This document shows positions 1-10,495 of a DNA stretch of 64,000 nucleotides, piece after piece. The stretch comes from Prorocentrum cordatum (Eukaryota; Sar; Dinophyceae; Prorocentrales; Prorocentraceae). Below the pieces are notes generated by a model that had not been told where the DNA came from, did no database searches, and worked only from the letters and a program-made list of their open reading frames with translations. Positions within the stretch are counted from its first letter, which is position 1. The number at the start of each line of letters is the position of its first letter. The position numbers and the translations under genes were made by a program. The stretch spans positions 62,001 through 126,000 of the forward strand of contig CAUYUJ010017872.1 of the NCBI GenBank assembly GCA_963575745.1, given 5' to 3'.

Positions 1-2090
1 TTTATATGCATCGGCGGGAGCTTGTGGTTCGAGGTATATCAGGATTTCTCCCCAGAACATCGGCGTAGAGTTGTGTGCATGTTTTCTGTATTCGATTTGA
101 GCAGGGTGAGAATTTTTTTCCTGGGTTATGCTTTGTCTGCCAGTTAATTTCTGAGGTCGGTACCTGCGGCATTACGATTAAAACACTGGGCGGAACTGAC
201 TTCGTATCAAACCCGAACAAAAACAATCTGCGAGTTGTCAGCTGATATTAAAGGAAGCTGTCCTCGTAATCTAAGCATATATTCGCTTGTTGAGAGCTCC
301 ACGAGCGTCCCGACGGTAACCTGGTTGACGGTTCACCGCCAGCACCCCGTTTGAACATTCTTTTTGAGAACCGTGGAGTGGGTTGTGCTGCGTCTGCCTG
401 TCAGATCCTCAGGTCCGTAGCTGCAATATTACTGCCGAAAGACGTGAAGGAACCGTCGGCCGTCGGGATGCATTTTTCGAGATGATAATGTTCTCGTGCA
501 CTTAACTCAAGCAGGAAGCAAGCTACACAATTCCAGTATTTTCTTCACCTGTGATAGGTTATGGCGCGTCGGCTTGTCGAATTCTCAGGTCCGTAGCTAT
601 TATGCTACTATCAAGACACTTGGCGGAACCAACTTCGTATGGCACTGAGAATGTTTCCTCAGTTTTTGAGCTGATATTTAAGTGAGCTGTCTCGTATTCT
701 GAGCACTACCTCGCATTTCAAGAGCTTTACGAGAGTCCTGGCGGTAACCTGGTGGACGGTGTACCTCCGGAACCCTAGTTGGCCCACCCGGCCCGGGCGG
801 ACAATGTGTCAACCTGGGGTCGGTTTTTCGGAGATTCTGAGATATTTGACCGCTCGTTTTGGGAGCCCCGATTTTTCTGACGTGGAGTGGATTTTGCCGC
901 GTCTGCCTGTGAAATTCTCAGGTCCGTAGCTGCAGTATTTTTGTCAAAAGACGTGGGGGAACCGTCGGCCGTCGGGATGCATTTATCCTGATGAAATGGT
1001 TTGTGAGCTTCACTCAAGCAGACACCGAGCTACACAGCTCGGATTTGCACCGATGGATTCAGCATGATGAGAAGCATCGATCTGCATCGGCGGGATCTTG
1101 TGGTTCGAGGTATATCAAGACATATTCCGAGAACATCGGCGTCGAGTTGTTGGCAACCCGACAACATGCATTCTGCGAGTTTTCAGCTGATATTGAAGGA
1201 AGCTCTGTCCTCGTAATCTTTGTACACATGCACGTGTTGAGCTCTACGAGGGCCCCGGTGGTAAGCTGGTTGACGGTTTACCGCCTGCTCCCTGCTGGCC
1301 CGCCCGGCATGGCGGACAATGTGTGAAGTTTGGGTTTGGGGTGCAGCTAGTTGGCCCACCCGGCCCGGGCGGACAATGTGGTGACCGGGTGTCGGTTTTT
1401 CGAAGATTGACAGAGATTTGTCCACTCGTTTTGGGTACCAGTATTTTTCTCACGCGGGTTAAGCTGCGTCTGTCTGTCAAATTCTCAGGTCTGTAGCTGT
1501 ATTATTATTGTCACAAGACGTGGAGGAACCGACGTCGTATAGATTCAAAAAATACACTCTGCGAGTTTTCAAGCTGAAATTTAAGGAAGCTTCATCCTCG
1601 TAATCTGAGCACTACTTTGCGTGTCAAGAGCTCTACGATGGTCCTTGCTTACCGCCGGCTCCCAGTTTGCAGATGTGAGAGATCTGAAAGTTCTTTTTGA
1701 GAACCGGTATTTTTCCGCACCTGCAGTTGGTTGTGCTGCGTCTGTCTGTGAAATTCTCACGTCCGTAGCTGCAGCATTGCTATCGAAACACTGGGGGAAC
1801 CGACTTTGTATAAAAACCCAAAATGCATGCAGCAAATTTTAAAGCTGAGTTTCGAGGACAGTTTCCTTCTCATAATCTAAACACTTATTTGCGTGTTGAG
1901 AGCTCTACGAGGGTCCTGGCAGCAACCTGGTTGGCAGTTTACCGCTGGCTCCCAGTTGGCTTGCCGCAGAGGCACGAAGTACCTCGTAGAGCTCTTGGTT
2001 CGACCAGACTTATAGAAATTCGGGGACAGGGTGGAGCTAGACAGTCGAGGTTTCAAAGTCTTGAACATTCGTTGTTCGCATCATAGAATT
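1..2090. repeat. Diverged direct repeats, about 5-6 units
   Basis: A conserved anchor resembling CTCAGGTCCGTAGCTG recurs near 408, 584, 917, 1484 and 1756, with a decayed copy near 151. A second block resembling CAGCTGATATTTAAGGAAGC recurs near 235, 670, 1187, 1573 and 1842. A third block around GAGAGCTCTACGAGGGTCCT follows each of these. Spacing is irregular (176-567 bases), so this is an old, decayed or nested tandem family rather than a clean satellite. The short ORFs here carry no recognisable domain and follow the repeat phase. No gene is seen. Confidence 0.75.
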
Positions 2091-2811
2091 CGTTTTTAGC
2101 ATAATACAAATCTGAAGGACAGTAATACGTATATGCAGAATAAGAACAGACACAACACGACGAATACTGATTATAGTAATGCTAGTTCGAAGGTGTTGAA
2201 ACAAATATTTTATCACGAATGATATGAACTAATGATACGAATACGAGTACCAATATTATACTTTAGATAATACGTTCAACAGTAATGAGAAGCTTAATAC
2301 TAATGTAAACAACAATGATAATGTTGCGAATCATATCATTACACGCCGGTCGTTGAAAGTAGGTATTTTTGGATGCCCAACTCCTAATCTACTTTAGGCG
2401 CCTTCCTACCTTAAGAGTTGAGTGGTTTTCCTTCTTCCCTCCTCTTCAGGAGGCGTGCGGAAACCCAATCTATTTCCAACGCCTTCCTACTTCATGTTTC
2501 TACCTACTTCTTCCGACCGATGGGTAATATAAAAAAGGAAGAAAACCATGTCAATAATAATGCTACTTATAGTAAGAGTGATAATCATAATAAGAGAAGT
2601 GAGACTCATACTAATATCACCAATCAGAAATATAATGATATGAGTGCTATTGATAAAACTAGAAATCGTGATCAGTAAGACTACCAATAATACGAATCTA
2701 ATACTAGTTATATTGATAATAACAATACGAATCACACATACTATTATTTTATACTCCAACTAATAATGATGTTACTCGTGATCTTAATAGTAGTACTAAT
2801 AATACGAAGAT
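2091..2811. other. AT-rich island without a gene
   Basis: This stretch is far more AT-rich than the rest of the window. It is made of degenerate ATA/ATG/ATC/TAC-like triplets and runs straight into a GGA tract. A similar AT-rich triplet-degenerate stretch lies at about 56465-56660, also beside a GGA tract. That pairing suggests decayed trinucleotide microsatellite. No convincing ORF is present. Confidence 0.6.
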
Positions 2812-3080
2812 CAGGACGAGGAGGAGGAGGAGGAGGAGGAAGAGGAGGAGGAGGAGGAGGAGGAGGAGGAGGAGGAGGAGGAGGACGAGGAGGACGAGGA
2901 GGACGAGGAGGAGGAGGAGGACGAGGAGGAGGAAGCGAGGAGGAGGTGAAGGAGGAGGAGGAGGCGGGGGAAGGGGAGGGGGAGGGGGAGTGGGAGAAGG
3001 AGGAGGAGAAGCAGGAGGATGATGAGGAGGAGGAGGAGGAGAAGGACATGGAGGAGGGAGGAGGAGGAGGTAGGAGGGAA
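2812..3080. repeat. (GGA)n imperfect microsatellite
   Basis: Nearly uninterrupted GGA triplets with GAC, AAG and GGG variants. The long Gly/Glu/Arg-rich (+) and Ser/Pro/Leu-rich (-) reading frames are by-products of the triplet repeat and are not called as genes. Confidence 0.95.
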
Positions 3081-3822
3081 AAGGAAGGATGTAGAAGAGA
3101 GAGGAGGAGCGGAGGGGAAGGGAGGGGAAGGAGGATGAGTACCGGGCTCTGACTGGGCTTCTGCTAGGGTCCCAGAAAAGGCGTGCAGGTTTCCCCGCGA
3201 GGAAATGCTCGGCGTTTCCGCGGCGGGTTCCATTTCAAGTCTGTGCCCTTGGATCCCTGGGCGGCCCGTCGGTCTCGCCCGTGTTTGCGGCCTCTGCGGT
3301 CCAAGTTGCTGGTTGAGACGATGATGCGTCGCTCAATGCATTGGCGCAGTACTGTGCGTGCAGGAACGAAGAAGCCACGGGTGCCAATGGCGCGAAGGCT
3401 TGCGAGACGTCGATGCGACTTCGGAATCGCAGAGGGCCAAGCGTGAGCATGAGGGGAGCAGGCTGGTCGTTTTTCTGTGCTTCACGCTTGCCACCATTTC
3501 ATGTGTACTGGTTGCATTTAGGCTCCCTTGGGAACGGGGCCTTATCCCACCTTAGCACTCGCAGCGCGACTTCCTCAATTTGGCAGCATGGGTTACGAGG
3601 TGCTCCGTGCTTATTTCTTTGTTTGGTTGTGTTGTTTCACGAAAGATGATCTGCTAGCGCGGTTGTGGGCATGCATGTGGACAGGACATTGTTAGTCGAC
3701 TGATGCGATTGAACTCGCCAAATCATGCATTCGCACATGTATGCGCAGTTGGATACGGCTCGTAGTATCGGTATGTTATTCGCGCATTGGGTGTAGGTTT
3801 CTGTGTGCGCGCGCTCGTGTGA

Positions 3823-3825
<3 letters not shown>
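3081..3825 (+). other. Unassigned; one small exon-like open segment
   Basis: Mostly unassignable sequence. At 3361 a GTGCGTGCAG acceptor-like site precedes an open stretch (about 3362-3555) that starts with a charged segment around SESQRAKREHEG and then becomes hydrophobic and probably intronic. It could be a small exon of a gene running through the microsatellite-rich 3-9 kb interval, but no second splice site or homology supports it. Confidence 0.2.

Positions 3826-3828
<3 letters not shown>

Positions 3829-3867
<39 letters not shown>
3829..3867. repeat. (TG)n microsatellite
   Basis: About 19 uninterrupted TG dinucleotides, flanked by mixed TG/CG alternation. Confidence 0.95.
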
Positions 3868-3873
<6 letters not shown>

Positions 3874-4685
3874 GTATTGCTTTGCGTGACGCTCCCCCGA
3901 TGTCAGCGATGTAGTCCGAATGCTAATGTCACCCGCTGCAGTGCGCATTGTTTGGGTACCGCCTGCGAAGAGAAGGGAGCTCTTAAGCATTCACCGCTTC
4001 CCAGATCCTGCGTAGCGTGTGCACCTGCACGCGCCCTCGTGTGTACGCGTATGCGTGTACGTCCGTGCGTACACAAGATTACCAGGTTTTTGCTTTTGGC
4101 CGCTTTTGCGCACAAGCCACCTTCTGAAAGTTTGGCAGCGCAGCTACAACGAACGCGATGTTGCTGTTTCCCCTGTGCTGCTGGCCACCCTGGCTGACCC
4201 CACCCTCAGGTGTCCTCAACCCTGGACCGCCTTTGCGCCTCGCCCTCGGTGGCGCTGGTGTCGGCGGGGAAGCGAACCACACCTTCGCGTCTCATGCGCT
4301 GTGCGTACCCTCTCGTGCTCTGCTCCTCTCTCTTGCAACGACGCGCGCCCGAGAACACGTGGGACTCAGCTCATGCCCTCTTCGCTCTGCGACCGGCAGG
4401 GCTGGCTGCAGCCATATGCGGGTCGTCTCTCCTCGAGTTCTGCTCGCGCTGGACAGTGCGATGAGACACGCAACATATGCGCGTGTTTGTTTGTTTGTTT
4501 GTCTGTCTGTCTGTCTGTTTGTTTGTTTGTTTGTTGGTTTGTTTGTTTGTGTGTGTATGTGTGAGGGTGTGGGTCTCAGGCAGTTGAACATTATCCGCAA
4601 AATTGGGTGCACTTCGCGTCGACGTGACCCGTCGTTGTTGCTAATAGCGACTGTGTTGCCACATCGCCAGCGGATAAAGGTTGTG

Positions 4686-4727
<42 letters not shown>

Positions 4728-4969
4728 CACCGCACTTGCTGCCCCGCCAGCTTCGTCACTGTGCGTCCTGGTGTGCTGCACTCACCCTGCTGCCCCTTGT
4801 ACAAGTCGCCACGCTCTGGTCGCTCTCCTTCTCGTCCCCTCTCTCGGCGGCCCCTTCGTGAGACTCCCGCGCCGAGCGGCTCCCTGTGGGTGAACTCTGT
4901 GCTCTTCTTTTTGGGCTGCCGTGGTGCCCAGCTGCGGCCGGCTTGCTGCAGCGCTTGGGCGTTTTCCTC

Positions 4970-4970
<1 letters not shown>
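3868..4970. repeat. TG/CA-rich interval with TTTG/TCTG and TG tracts
   Basis: It contains a TTTG/TCTG tetranucleotide tract at about 4482-4556 and a TG tract at about 4683-4723. The sequence between is pyrimidine-rich with no supported exon. Long frames here run through the microsatellites on both strands and are rejected as coding. Confidence 0.8.

Positions 4971-5014
<44 letters not shown>
4971..5014. repeat. (TG)n microsatellite
   Basis: About 22 TG dinucleotides, the third TG tract within 1.2 kb. Confidence 0.95.
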
Positions 5015-5017
<3 letters not shown>

Positions 5018-5229
5018 CCGCACGTTCGCCGCGTCGCCCGCCCGATTCAAAGCCGCGTTGCTGCGCGAGTGGCCGCCAGAGAGACACAAAATGGTTTGTC
5101 TGTGGTGCCCGCCTTGTGCCCGTTGTCGACCAGAGACTCGCGGCTCATGAAACACAGGGTTTTCGCTAAGCGGTCAGTGCGTGTACGTGTGTATGTGTTC
5201 GCCTGCACGTAATTTGTCTCGACTTGTAG

Positions 5230-5340
5230 CCCGAGGACCGTGACCGCGATCGTGAGCGCCGTGATGATGGTGGTGATAGGGACAGGGATCGCGACAAGAA
5301 GAAGAAGCCATCCCTGCTTGTATTATCGACGCGATGCGTT
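5230..5340 (+). CDS. Possible exon encoding an Arg/Asp-rich (RD/RE) segment
   Basis: A pyrimidine-containing acceptor ending in TTGTAG (AG at 5228-5229) precedes a frame reading P-E-D-R-D-R-D-R-E-R-R and later a D-R-D-R-D run followed by four lysines (5230-5307). Alternating R/D and R/E dipeptides are typical of splicing-related and other nuclear RNA-binding proteins; that is family knowledge, not proof. The frame continues for about 15 codons to a stop near 5355. A donor is not obvious; a GT lies near 5319. No start codon or neighbouring exon can be linked with confidence. The RS-rich segment at about 7692-7781 could belong to the same gene. Confidence 0.3.
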
Positions 5341-5835
5341 CTCGAGCATGTTGAATGATCTGATAGGGGGCGGGGGGGGCTCGACCACTTGCTCACAGCC
5401 GCGAGTCTCCGATGGCGTGAGGGGCTGCTGCTCCCAAGGTTACCGAGCTGTCTCTGAGAACGTCGGTGCGATCAGCGAACCACGACATTGTCTGGCTTCC
5501 TTTGCAGTAGGGCCGTGTTGCTTGAATGTCTCACGACCGTTCCCAGATCTCGGACGGAATGCATCTTTTGGTCGGCTCGGGGATAGCCCGACTGCCCTCC
5601 TGCAAGCGCGACCTCTTCTCCTCACCGTTCCCCTCGAGCCGGCGGAAGTGAAGGGGGTCGTCGCGGAAGGGGGTCGCTCTGGGAGGGAGGCGGGTTCTTG
5701 CCCGCGCTCGAACGGGTTGTCCTCGCATTCCGGATTTCTCTGTCCTCCCCACCGCCCGTGCTCTTTTACCTGGCGATGCTGGCACTTGATCCGCACGATG
5801 CCTCGGGGGCCGACTGGACCCTGGGGTGCTTGAAG
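5341..5835. other. Unassigned interval
   Basis: Mixed-composition sequence with an acceptor-like pyrimidine tract ending TTTGCAG near 5507 and an in-frame TAG immediately after it in one frame. No ORF shows a recognisable domain. It may be intron. Confidence 0.3.
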
Positions 5836-6345
5836 ATTTGAAGAGGGAGGAGGCGGAGGAGGCGGAGGCGGAGGCGGAAGAGGAGAGGAGGAGAAGGAGG
5901 AGGAGGAGGAGGAGGAGGAGGAGGGAGGAGGAGGAGGAGGAGGAGGAGGAGGAGGAGGAGGAGGAGGAGGAGGAGGAGGAGGAGGAGGATGAGGAGGAGG
6001 GGAAAAGGAGGAGGATGAGGAGGAAGAATATGAGGTGGAGGAAAAGGAGGAGGAGGAGGAGGATGAGGAGGGTGGGGAGGAGGAGAGGGGAGGAGGAGGA
6101 GGAGGAGGAGGAGGGGGGGGGGGGAGGAGGAGGAGGGGAGGAGGAGGAGGAGGAAGAGGAGGAGGGGAGGAGGAGGACGAGGAGGAGGAGGACGAGGAGG
6201 AGGAGGAGGCACATGAGCTGGAGGAAGAGGAGGAGGAGGAGGAGGAGGATTAGGAGGAGGAGGAAAAGGAGGAGGGGGGGGGGGCGGAGGAGGAGAAGGA
6301 GGAGGAGGAGGAGGATTAGGAGGAGGAGGAGGAGGTACAGCCAAA
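5836..6345. repeat. (GGA)n imperfect microsatellite, about 0.5 kb
   Basis: Purine-only on the + strand for nearly its whole length, with GAT, AAG and GGG interruptions. All frames give low-complexity Glu/Arg/Gly (+) or Leu/Pro/Ser (-) strings. Confidence 0.95.
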
Positions 6346-6423
6346 ACGCTTGAGTAGTCTTTGTCTGGATAGACGTGTGCATCCAGCAAGAGGCCTCCGA
6401 ATGTTCCACATGTGAAGCCAGCC

Positions 6424-6822
6424 ATGCGCGTTTCGGGTCTCCTGGTAGTTCTGTTATTCTCACAGGGCCTGGTGAGGGCCTCCCCTAAAGGCCCCCCGAA
6501 ATTGCAGGAACGGTTCGGTGGTGACGCTCTCGCGACGCGAGGAGGTCTGGGTTCCAGGACGCACAGCCAAGACGCTGGGTTCGGACGGGGCTCGCTGTTC
6601 CTCAGATCATTCCGTGGTTGCTCCCCCAGCCCACCGCGTGCACCCAGGCCCTCCTCAGTGCCAGACAAGAGAGCCTTCGTCCCTCGTGTCCAGCGTCCCT
6701 GCCTTCGGCAGCCCGACGGTGTTCCCGCGATCCCATGCGGCGCGTCGCTCGCGCGGTGCTGCAGCGCAGCCTGGCGCGGCCGAGCCGCGTCGATCTCGGC
6801 TCCGCGCCGGGGTCTGCCGTGA
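6424..6822 (+). CDS. Weak candidate ORF with a signal-peptide-like start
   Basis: The frame begins M-R-V-S-G-L-L-V-V-L-L-F-S-Q-G-L-V-R-A, a short basic start, a hydrophobic core and small residues near a plausible cleavage site, as in secretory signal peptides. From roughly residue 35 the composition becomes Arg/Pro/Ser-rich and looks like read-through of GC-rich non-coding DNA, so only the first exon (to about 6520) may be real. Part of the sequence, around GGCCCCCCGAAATTGCAGG at about 6491, resembles the last bases of the window near 63935, so it could instead be a dispersed repeat. No spliced-leader acceptor is obvious. Confidence 0.25.
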   Translation: MRVSGLLVVLLFSQGLVRASPKGPPKLQERFGGDALATRGGLGSRTHSQDAGFGRGSLFLRSFRGCSPSPPRAPRPSSVPDKRAFVPRVQRPCLRQPDGVPAIPCGASLARCCSAAWRGRAASISAPRRGLP

Positions 6823-6999
6823 GAGCCGACGCACCCTCCGAGTCGATCCGTTCTTCCGCTGCGGTGCTGGCCGGCCTTGTCCCCTTGCCGCTCCTGGGAG
6901 CCGGGGCCTGCATGCCACTCGGGGGCGAAGTGGTGGTGGGGGATGCAAGGGGTGACGGGGGAAGAGAGGTGGTTTGTTCGGGCCCTCGAGGGCCCCCTT

Positions 7000-7343
7000 C
7001 TGGGCCCGAGAGAGAGAGAGAGCCCCTTTCGGGGCCCCAGAGGGCTCCTTCTCTGCAGCCCTCGCTGGCCTCCGTCTTATCGCCCCCTGCTTCTCGTGGC
7101 CCACGCCACTTGCCAGCTTCTCGGTTCTACGGGGGGGCTCTTGCGAGGACTGCCGGCAGCTCGCCTCCCGCTCGTACGGGGGCGGACGCCCACGTCATGC
7201 GCCTGCGCACGCCTCCTCCCGCTCCGTCCTTCCGCCCCATGCTGCCCCGCCTCTGCCGGGAGAGGGATCGAGATGTGAGACAAATATGAGAACGAGAACG
7301 GGAGAGAGTGAGAGAGAGAGAGAGAGACACACAACAGATGCTG
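7000..7343. other. GC-rich unassigned interval ending in a GA tract
   Basis: Small palindromic clusters (for example GGGCCCTCGAGGGCCC near 6979) and AG tracts at about 7010-7022 and 7305-7328. No supported gene. Confidence 0.5.
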
Positions 7344-7344
7344 G

Positions 7345-7405
7345 CCCCTCCTCCTCCTCCTCCTCCTCCTCCTCCTCCTCCTCCTCCTCCTCCTCCTCCT
7401 CCTCC
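7345..7405. repeat. (CTC)n microsatellite
   Basis: About 20 CTC triplets followed by a T-rich run and TCTGCCTAG, which resembles a splice acceptor just downstream. Confidence 0.95.
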
Positions 7406-7419
7406 CCCTTTTTTCTGCC

Positions 7420-7781
7420 TAGGGCCGCCTACGATCCGATCCGATGCGCTTCGATGGGCCGGCCAGGGCAGCGCCTCCGATTCGGGTTCGATGGGTGTCG
7501 ATTCACTGGCATCGATCGAGGCCACGCCGAGCCAGGCGCGGCGATCCGATTTCGATTCGATTCTGGACGATTCGCTGGCGATCCCGTCCGTTTCCGATCC
7601 GATCCGATTTCGCGGTTCGATCCGGCTCTGCTCTGCCAGCGCCCGGGTTATCCCTGGATTCCTCGCCACGCGCCGTCGCCGTCCCCACCCTGCCAGGAAG
7701 AAGCGCAGCGCGTCCTCCGAGTCCGCCGAGCGCAGCCGCGAGCGCGAGAAGAGGCGCCGCCTCCTCAGGGCCCCCGCCTAG
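7420..7781 (+). CDS. Possible exon ending in an RS/RE-rich basic segment
   Basis: After the CTC tract and a TTTTTTCTGCCTAG acceptor-like site, one frame stays open to a TAG at 7779-7781. Its C-terminal part (about 7692-7781) reads K-K-R-S-A-S-S-E-S-A-E-R-S-R-E-R-E-K-R-R-R, an RS/RE-type segment like those of SR-related RNA-processing proteins. A second acceptor-like CCACCCTGCCAG at about 7687-7697 could start the exon there instead. The part before it is built of GATCCGAT/GATTCGAT repeats and may be low-complexity DNA. No start is assigned and homology was not tested. Confidence 0.3.
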
Positions 7782-7783
7782 GG

Positions 7784-8255
7784 TGGAGGAGGAGAAGGAG
7801 GGATAAGGATGATGATGAGGAGGATGACGAGGAGGAGGATGAGGTGGAGGAGAAGGAGGAGGAGGATCAGGAGGAGGAGGAGGAGGAGGAGGAGGAGGAT
7901 GGGAGGGGGGGAGATCGAGTTTGGAGGTTCTTGGCTGTTTTTCTTTGCTTGGGCTTCCTCGAGGCTTCTCTTGCCACGGCTGGATCTGCCTCGAAGGTCT
8001 GGCCAGAACGCATCTCTGGATAGGTCTGGGGGTCGATGTTCGAGGGGAGGAGGGGGTGGGGAGGAAGGAAGGAGGGGAGGAGAGGAGGAGGAGGAGAGGA
8101 GGAGGAGGAGGAGGAGGAGGAGGAGGAGGAGGAGGAGGAGAATGCATATGAGGCGTAGGAATAGGATGATAAGGAGGAGGAGGAGGAGGAGGAGGAGGAG
8201 GAGGAGGAGGAGGAGGAGGAGGAGGAGGAGGAGGAGGAGGAGGAGGATCATTTCT
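7784..8255. repeat. Two (GGA)n tracts
   Basis: Imperfect GGA/GAT repeats at about 7784-7905 and 8055-8250, separated by about 150 bases of ordinary sequence. The poly-Pro and poly-Leu minus-strand frames across them are artefacts. Confidence 0.93.
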
Positions 8256-9055
8256 TCCGTCCTTCTCCGGCTCCCTCTCCCCTCTCTCCTGCACCCTCCC
8301 TCCCAAGGGCCCTGCCCAGGGGCCCCTTCGCCAGGAACGCCTCCGCTGAGGATCCGTCCGCACTCTTGTGGAGGGTGCGGGTGTGCATGCGGGCCGTGTG
8401 CTCTCCTCATCCCTCCTCCCCGCCCCCGCCCCCTCCACCTTCTCCTCTGGCGGCTGCTGTCCTGCTCATCCCTCTCCCTCCACTCCCTCTGCTTCTCCTC
8501 CTCCCTCCTCTCTTTCGCCTCGCCTCTCCTTCTCTTCTTCGCTTTCTCCTCTTCTCCTCGCCCTTCTCCCCCTCCCGCTTACCTCTCCTCCCCCGCCTCC
8601 CCCCAGTGTTCCCCTCGCCGGAGCTGCAGAGCAGCACCACACTCGTCGAGGTGACGCTGGGCTTGTCTCCCCCGTCCTCCTCTGCAGCCCCTCCCCCCTG
8701 GCGCAAACCGCGTTCTGCCAAGCTCCCTCGTCCCTCACATCTCTCGGGTTCTGCCCAGCTCAGCCCTGCCCCCGGGCAGGCTGAGCGGAGTCCCGAGGCC
8801 TGAGCCTTGCCTTCAGCGGGCCGCGCTCTCCGCGCTCGACCGCAGGGTCGAGGCTGGGGGATTCGATGGCAAATCACGGGAGCTTTGTATACCCTCGTAA
8901 CTCCGTCTTTAGAGTGCATTCGCGCCGATGAGCGTTTGGTAATCGATGAGATAACGCCGATTTAGGGTCGATTCAGCGTTGATTTAGTCTTGACTAGCGT
9001 CGATTATCGACTGTTTGCCAGAGCCAACCATATATGTTCTGGGTGGCTCCAATGA
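8256..9055. other. Pyrimidine-rich interval with splice-like signals
   Basis: A very strong C/T tract (about 8400-8607) ends in CCCCCCAG and is followed by a short open segment of 14 codons, then GAG|GTGACG (donor-like) and a second acceptor-like CTCTGCAG near 8690. This is compatible with a 45-nt micro-exon but has no other support. The 8930-9010 part is rich in CGAT/GATT motifs. No gene is called. Confidence 0.3.
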
Positions 9056-9120
9056 GGGAGAGAGAGAGAGAGAGAGAGATAGAGAGAACTACTTATGTAT
9101 ATATGTATATATATATATAG
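9056..9120. repeat. (GA)n and (TA)n microsatellites
   Basis: A GA tract at about 9056-9090, followed by alternating TATG/TATA to about 9120. Confidence 0.9.
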
Positions 9121-9295
9121 AGGTAATCATAAAGAAAGACACGCAAGTGGCACGTGCGTGCCAAGGCTCACACAAGAAAACATGCAGCACGTAAGCATCG
9201 CAGATAATAGACAACGTGATAAATATGAAGTCGGATCCGAGGACGAGAAGGAGGATGAGGAGGAGTAGTAGGATTGTGAAGGGCATCTTGCGCAC

Positions 9296-9455
9296 AGGAG
9301 GGTGGGGGCAAAAATGGTGACACAGATGGTTCCCCAGATGGTTCCCCAAATGGTCGCCCGAAAAAAAAAGGTCGCCCAAATGGTCGCCCAAATGGTCGCC
9401 CCCAAAAAAATGGTCGCACAAATGGTTCCCCAAATGGTTGCCCGCTAAAAGAGCC
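9296..9455 (-). repeat. Dispersed repeat 'GGTCGCCCAAATGG', copy 1 (minus orientation)
   Basis: Short units around AAATGGTCGCCC and AGATGGTTCCCC are repeated about ten times and broken by an A-run. The same arrangement, reverse-complemented, occurs at about 35458-35565, including the order of 'three ACCATTTGGGCG units, homopolymer, ACCATTTGGGGA units'. So this is a dispersed repeat family, not two independent microsatellites. Confidence 0.85.
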
Positions 9456-10456
9456 TTTGGAAAAAGGAGGCAAAAATGCATACCTCCGCAAGTAGGACAG
9501 TTGACGTCGGCGAAGGGGCCAAGACATGCATCCTACCTGGGTGATGCCAACGCGCGCAACGCAGCCGCCACTTCTGCTTGAAACCACAATCGCCGCTAAG
9601 TGAAACTGTCGCGTAGGCACGCATGCGCACAATTGGTCCTGCATCGGGATGGCGCTCTCGTCTGAACGCGCCGTGCCCATGGTCAGACCCGCGGGTGCTT
9701 GACGTAGGCGTTGTGGCAAGGACGTCCCCGTGTTCCACTTCTGGGTTTCTCATGTGCGTTTCCCCACGTTCCTTTTCCAACGCGTTTCACTAGTCTTGTG
9801 AGCCGTTGTCGTTGCATTACCGTGCAGTCTACAACCCCTTTTCCTCCGTTTCCTCGGTCCTCCTCCTCGCGCCTCGTGCGTCTCATCACCGCCTCTCATT
9901 TCAGCAATTGGTTGCTCGAAGCTCGGCTGCCGCTGTCTACGTGCCCTCCTATTGCGCCGTCCCCTTTCATGTCACCCCCCCGCCCCACGTCTTTATGCTA
10001 GTAGTCGTCGTGTTCGTCGCCCTCATATTTGCACCACGCCTCTAAGAGGCCCCGCGAGCCCACGAGGCCCCCGCGAGGCTCCCAAGAGCCCCCACAAGGC
10101 CCCCAAGAGGCCCTCGGGTTGGTCGAAGTTCGATTGAGGTCGAAGGGGGTTCGTGCTTGCCGACAATGCACGTGCCAGATATCGCCTCCGCCCCCCCCTC
10201 CAAGCCACCTGACACCCCCTAGGAGCCCAATAATTTAACAACAGCGCCACTGAAACTACAAGCTCAGTGCCCCCCCCCCCCCGAAAAAAAAACAATGTCG
10301 ATGTGGCTTCCTAGATGCATGTCTTTAGGGGGTTGTAGTTCTTGAGGGCACGAGGGGTCCATGAAGCCGATTACTGGTCCCCCCTCCCCATCTCTGATCC
10401 TCCTCCGTCGCCGTTTTGGCCTTGGCGCAACCCTTTGTTGTTTCCTGCATTTTGCA
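9456..10456. other. Intergenic sequence upstream of gene 1
   Basis: No convincing gene. At about 10035-10130 a run of GAGGCCCCCAAGAGG-like units is the reverse complement of the minisatellite at 52724-52985. An inverted motif (ACTACAAG... / ...TTGTAGTTCTTG) flanks a C-run and A-run at about 10255-10350. Confidence 0.5.
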
Positions 10457-10458
10457 GG
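10432..10458 (+). promoter_or_regulatory. Candidate spliced-leader trans-splice acceptor of gene 1
   Basis: The tract TTTGTTGTTTCCTGCATTTTGCAG ends in AG at 10456-10457, 38 bases before the ATG at 10496. Dinoflagellate mRNAs normally receive a 22-nt spliced leader at such sites (established knowledge). A short out-of-frame ATG at 10489 opens a 21-codon upstream ORF overlapping the main start. Confidence 0.5.
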
Positions 10459-10495
10459 CTTGCTGCCGCGCCCATCCAGACAGCACCGATGCCGC

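Noticed and set aside
408-425. TCCGTAGCTG resembling the start of the dinoflagellate spliced leader
   Set aside because: Only the first bases match; the ATTTTGGCTCAAG part is absent, so no SL RNA gene or retroposed SL is called.
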